DNA of 38,675 nt, from the NCBI RefSeq assembly GCF_004348995.1, contig NZ_SMKQ01000067.1, forward strand, positions 1 through 38,675. Reading direction: 5' to 3'. Shown piece by piece: positions 35,518 through 38,675 of the stretch (positions are counted from its first letter, which is position 1; each line of letters opens with the position of its first letter). The notes below the pieces were generated by a model. It had not been told where the DNA came from. It did not search any database and saw nothing but the letters and a program-made list of their open reading frames with translations. The translations under genes and the position numbers were made by a program. The DNA comes from Nonomuraea terrae. Lineage in GTDB: Bacteria > Actinomycetota > Actinomycetes > Streptosporangiales > Streptosporangiaceae.

Positions 35518-35736
35518 GCGCCACCTCCTGGGGTCCGGGCAGCCGATGCTCGGCGGGCTGATGTTCGGCCCGCTGGTGTCCGTCGGGCCAGGCCATGCAC
35601 CTGGCGGACCTCCGCCATCCGCCCCGCCCCGTGGGGCCGGCTCCATGGGCTGCGACAGACGGCACACCATCCGCCGCGCGTCGGGCTCTTGCGTCGGCCG
35701 TCCCGAGCCTGCGCCCGTGGGGGCGCGGCGCCGGCG

Positions 35737-37191
35737 TCACGCCGGGACTCGCAGGTGTACGAGGAAGGAGCCGTCCTGTACGCCGGCCGTCAGGGTGCCG
35801 CCGAGCAGTTCGGCGCGTTCGCGCATGCCCATCAGGCCGTGGCCGCCGCCCGGGGAGCTCTCGCCGTCCGAGAACGGGTTCGTGACGCGCAGGTCGCACC
35901 ACGACCGATCGCACGACAGCTCGACCGTGGCCGGGCGGCCGGGGGCGTGGCGGCGTACGTTCGTGAGCGCTTCCTGGGCGGTGCGGATGAGGGTGAGCTC
36001 GGTCTCCGGCGCGAGCCTTCGCTCCAGCCCGCGGACGCGCAGCGCACACTCCTGCTGCGTGGCGCTCTCGAACTCCCCGGTCAGCGCGCGCAACGCCTCG
36101 GGCAGCGGGCGAGGGCTCTCGCGCAGCGCCGACACCGCCCGCCTGGCCTCGTCGAGCCCCGACTTGGCCAGATCGCGGGCGCGGGTCACCCGGTCGAGGG
36201 CCTCGGCCGTACGCTCCGCACGGAGCAGCAGCTTGGCGCCCTCCAGGTGGACGAGCTGGGCCGAGAGCGAGTGGGCGAGGATGTCGTGGAGCTCCCTGGC
36301 GATCCTGGCTCGCTCGGCGAGCACCGCCTCACGTGCCTCGGCCGCCCTGGCGGCCTTGCGCTGCCTGGCCGCGTACGCGATCAGGAAGATCATGCAGACG
36401 CTGAGCATGGCGGTGAGGTCCTGGGTGGGGAAGCCGGCGAGGACGCCGACCACGAGCAGTCCCCCGACGGCCAGGATCCCGACCGGCATCGACTGGCGCA
36501 GGGGGAAGCGGGTCGCCACGAGGGTGACGCAGAACAGCAGGGCCCCGACCGCCGCACCGTCCCGGCTGATGGCGAAGAGGATGTCGGAGAGAATCACCGC
36601 CAGCCCAAGCGCCACCAGCGTGAGCGGCACACCGAACACCGACGCCTTGGCCGCGCTCTTCGAGAGCCCCGCTGCGAGACGCGACGCCCTCGCCGTACGT
36701 GGCGAGGGCTCAGGCGCAGCCTGCGACGTGTCCGCCCCACCCCGAGAGAGCTCCGGTACGGGGTGAGACGTCGCCGCGCCTCGCCAGACCTCTGCCGCAG
36801 CCCGCGACGGGTCCTTCGTGTCCTGCGAGGGCTCGCGATGCGAGCCCCTGAGGGGCTCTGGCGCGTGCTCTGGCGCGTGCTCTGGCGTGAGGAGCGACGT
36901 GCCGTCCGTGGGCTGCGGGGGCCCGGTCGGATGCGAGCCTTCGAGGAGTTCTGGCGCGAGGTCGGGCGCGGGGGTCGCGGTGCCCTGGGATGGTCTGCGG
37001 AGGTCCCGCAGCGGCAGCCGGAACGCGATGGCGAGGAGAGTGACGGCGAGCGCTCCGGTGACGACCGCGACGCCCAGGCCCGGGCCGGTCAGACCAGGTG
37101 CGGGGGCGGACCGCACCTGGGCGATGATCAGCAGTGCGACCGCCCCGCCCCGCAGCACGAACGGGACGATCCTGGCAAGCGCGCGAATCAC
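35737..37191 (-). CDS. Sensor histidine kinase, HisKA_3 type
   Basis: A 484-aa NarX/DesK-like kinase. Two membrane helices lie at about 8-26 and 38-58. A Pro/Glu/Ser-rich insert (about 68-183) follows, then four hydrophobic segments (186-207, 214-226, 235-254, 261-275). The dimerisation helix is ERARIARELHDILAHSLSAQ (phospho-His302). The ATPase domain shows TAQEALTNVRRHAPGR and GHGLMGMRERAELLGG. The GTG at 37191 overlaps the preceding gene's stop in GTGA with GAGAGG upstream. The insert contains repeats and strong hairpins not usual for the family. Confidence 0.93.
   Translation of the reverse strand: MIRALARIVPFVLRGGAVALLIIAQVRSAPAPGLTGPGLGVAVVTGALAVTLLAIAFRLPLRDLRRPSQGTATPAPDLAPELLEGSHPTGPPQPTDGTSLLTPEHAPEHAPEPLRGSHREPSQDTKDPSRAAAEVWRGAATSHPVPELSRGGADTSQAAPEPSPRTARASRLAAGLSKSAAKASVFGVPLTLVALGLAVILSDILFAISRDGAAVGALLFCVTLVATRFPLRQSMPVGILAVGGLLVVGVLAGFPTQDLTAMLSVCMIFLIAYAARQRKAARAAEAREAVLAERARIARELHDILAHSLSAQLVHLEGAKLLLRAERTAEALDRVTRARDLAKSGLDEARRAVSALRESPRPLPEALRALTGEFESATQQECALRVRGLERRLAPETELTLIRTAQEALTNVRRHAPGRPATVELSCDRSWCDLRVTNPFSDGESSPGGGHGLMGMRERAELLGGTLTAGVQDGSFLVHLRVPA
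36829..36890. repeat. Nested inverted repeats and 12-bp repeats in kinase gene
   Basis: GGGCTCGC-GAT-GCGAGCCC (36829-36847) and GAGCCCC-TGA-GGGGCTC (36842-36858) are two perfect hairpins sharing the middle arm, so only one can form at a time. Directly after them, 12-bp units (GCTCTGGCGCGT twice, then a close variant) run from 36855 to 36890. Another perfect 9-bp stem (GCCCTCGCC and GGCGAGGGC) lies at 36686-36709. All fall inside the kinase insert. Confidence 0.85.
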
Positions 37192-37676
37192 CTCTCGACG
37201 GTATCCGGTCGCCCGTCCATGGAGATGAGGGCCCGTCCGCGACGGGCGACGAGGTACGCCTGGACGCCGATGGTGAGGCCGACGAACAACAGGATGCCGC
37301 CCGCGGACGGGGCCAGGCCGAGCCACTGCCCGGCGGCGTACAGGCCGAGGCGGACCGCGATCGAGGCCACCCACGCCACCAGGGTCCAGCCCGTGCCCCT
37401 CGCCCAGGCGACGCCCGAGTCGTCCAGCCACACGCGTGCGGTTGCCGCGCGCCACACACCGAGCGCCACGGCGCCGAAGGCTTCGACGGCGAACAGGGCC
37501 AGGCTCAGCGCGGGGTGCACCGGGTCGAGGAGCCCGCCCATGACGACGCCGGCGACGATCATGGCCCCGGCGGTGCAGAGCACGCCGAGCCTGCCCGCGG
37601 GGCGGGTCCTGAACTGGCGGTAGATGACGAACGCGACGGCGAGGAGGACAAGGAGGGAGATTTCTGTCGTTTGCAC
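37188..37676 (-). CDS. CcdC-like (DUF1453) membrane protein
   Basis: A 162-aa integral membrane protein with about five helices: EISLLVLLAVAFVIYRQF, GVLCTAGAMIVAGVVMGGLL, ALFAVEAFGAVALGVWRAA, TLVAWVASIAVRLGLYAAG, LLFVGLTIGVQAYLVA. The layout with short basic loops fits CcdC/DUF1453 proteins. The GTG at 37676 is preferred because TAGCGT lies 7 nt upstream, so the message is leaderless; the frame itself is open further. Its stop overlaps the histidine kinase start, so it may be a third part of the sensing system. Confidence 0.75.
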   Translation of the reverse strand: MQTTEISLLVLLAVAFVIYRQFRTRPAGRLGVLCTAGAMIVAGVVMGGLLDPVHPALSLALFAVEAFGAVALGVWRAATARVWLDDSGVAWARGTGWTLVAWVASIAVRLGLYAAGQWLGLAPSAGGILLFVGLTIGVQAYLVARRGRALISMDGRPDTVER

Positions 37677-37683
37677 GGCAACG

Positions 37684-37689
37684 ACGCTA
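37684..37689 (-). promoter_or_regulatory. -10 box of the CcdC-like/kinase operon
   Basis: TAGCGT on the minus strand lies 7 nt before the GTG at 37676. It mirrors the plus-strand box of the MOSC gene, giving two leaderless starts about 130 bp apart facing away from each other. Confidence 0.5.
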
Positions 37690-37791
37690 GAGACGCGAGG
37701 GCCGCACCGGATCGGCCCGCGGGTTGAGAGCACGAATCTCCACCCTGGGGTGGAGGCCGGAAACGGGTCGCCCGGGGAGACGGCCATCGGT

Positions 37792-37797
37792 TAGCGT
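37792..37797 (+). promoter_or_regulatory. -10 box of the MOSC gene
   Basis: TAGCGT lies 6 nt before the ATG at 37804. No Shine-Dalgarno sequence is present, so a leaderless transcript is likely. Confidence 0.5.
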
Positions 37798-37803
37798 CCA
37801 GGC

Positions 37804-38427
37804 ATGCGAATTTTGTCGGTGAACGTCGGAAAATCGTTCGAGGCTGATTGGGCGGGAAAGCTCGGGCGTACGGCGATCGACAAGCGGCCGGTCACGCATC
37901 GGGTCGAGGTGACGGGCCACGGGCTGGCCGGGGACGAGCGCGCCGACAAGAAGCACCACGGCTCACCTGACCACGCCGTCTACTCCTACGCCAGGGAGGA
38001 CTACGACTGGTGGGCGTCCGAGCTGGGCAGGCCGTTGCGCGCGGGCCAGTTCGGCGAGAACCTCACCACGTCCGGCGTCGACCTCGACGGCGCCCTGCTC
38101 GGCGAACGCTGGCGGGTGGGCACGGCCCTGCTGGAGGTGACCGGCCCCCGGATCCCGTGCGTGGTGTTCCGCAACTGGATGGACGAGCCCGGCTGGCTCA
38201 AACGCTTCACGGCGGCGGGCCGCACGGGTGCCTACCTACGCGTGGTCGAGCCCGGACTTCTCGGCCAGGGGGACGAGGTGGAAATCGTCTTCCGCCCGGA
38301 GCTTGGCGCGACCGTGACGGACGCGTTCCGAGCCCGCCACGGCGACAAGAACGCCATGCAGCGCATCCTCACCATCCCGGACCACGACCCCAAGTGGGAC
38401 GCCCTCGCCGCCCGCACCCTCACCTGA
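37804..38427 (+). CDS. MOSC-domain protein, YiiM-like
   Basis: A 207-aa protein with the MOSC (molybdenum cofactor sulfurase C-terminal) domain. HGLAGDERADKKHHGSPDHA is the characteristic metal and sulfur-carrier region; FGENLTTSGVD and LLEVTGPRIPCVVF (conserved Cys) are also classic. A YiiM-like helical tail follows (LGATVTDAFRARHGDKNAMQ). Members of this group reduce N-hydroxylated compounds with molybdenum cofactor. The start is fixed by the ATG and -10 box. It is divergent from the CcdC-like gene. Confidence 0.92.
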   Translation: MRILSVNVGKSFEADWAGKLGRTAIDKRPVTHRVEVTGHGLAGDERADKKHHGSPDHAVYSYAREDYDWWASELGRPLRAGQFGENLTTSGVDLDGALLGERWRVGTALLEVTGPRIPCVVFRNWMDEPGWLKRFTAAGRTGAYLRVVEPGLLGQGDEVEIVFRPELGATVTDAFRARHGDKNAMQRILTIPDHDPKWDALAARTLT

Positions 38428-38675
38428 ACGGCCCAAGCCCCGATCGGACACCGAACAGCGGTGTCCTCACCACCCTTCCATGCCGACAAGCGGGATGAGC
38501 CTGCCGAACGCGCCCGCCCGAGGTAGCCGAACGGTTGACCAGGCACGGTGAAACCTGGCCGCCACGCGTCCGCCAACGGCGACGGCGCACGGACGGCACC
38601 GCAATGGGTGGGTGGAGGTAAGGCGTGCGCTGCCGGTGCGGGTGGGGGAGCGCGATGGCACGTACCGCCCCGCCC
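38428..38675. other. Window end, no supported gene
   Basis: The last 248 bases contain only weak frames and no recognisable family, repeat or terminator. Confidence 0.5.

Overview
The window is high-GC, gene-dense DNA with frequent GTG starts. It carries the actinobacterial core order comEA, comEC, holA, rpsT, lepA, so it is chromosomal DNA of an actinomycete. The protein style (LepA, large FtsX permeases, an ECF sigma factor with a DGPF partner) fits Streptosporangiales or a Nonomuraea-like genus, but that is a guess without a database search. I saw no rRNA, tRNA or CRISPR array.

Layout. 1-4.7 kb: comEA and comEC, the late-competence DNA-uptake genes; comEC carries a 12-bp coding tandem repeat. 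4.7-19.7 kb: a patchy accessory block between comEC and holA. It holds an alpha/beta hydrolase, an AraC-type regulator, an MBL-fold hydrolase, a TetR gene with twin operators facing a mostly decayed operon, an aldo/keto reductase with a divergent HxlR regulator, a DGPF protein plus an ECF42-like sigma factor with a matching promoter, an NmrA-like protein, a serine beta-lactamase-like protein and a duplicated-domain anchored lipoprotein-like protein. Scattered through it are broken genes: an SDR, a SHOCT protein, a pyridine nucleotide-disulfide oxidoreductase, a second alpha/beta hydrolase, an ISL3-type transposase and a methyltransferase. 19.8-28.7 kb: holA, then a four-gene overlapping operon on the minus strand (two ATPases, one with an AbrB-like tail, and two very large FtsX-type permeases), then rpsT with a clear terminator. 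28.8-31.7 kb: a GH18-like anchored protein divergent from lepA. 31.8-38.7 kb: an acetyltransferase, a two-gene ABC exporter, a small unknown protein, a response regulator and histidine kinase pair headed by a CcdC-like membrane protein, and a MOSC protein.

How it works together. The core genes serve DNA transport, replication and translation. The accessory block looks like repeated gain and loss at one site, with regulators outliving their targets. The best regulatory stories are TetR (two GAACGTTC sites 52 bp apart facing a hydrolase-membrane protein-reductase operon in which two of three genes are broken), the divergent AKR/HxlR pair (two ACTTC inverted repeats) and the ECF42/DGPF module (a TGTCGA-N17-CGTC promoter ahead of the DGPF gene). 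Several genes appear to be leaderless, with a TAnnnT -10 box 6-7 nt before the start codon.
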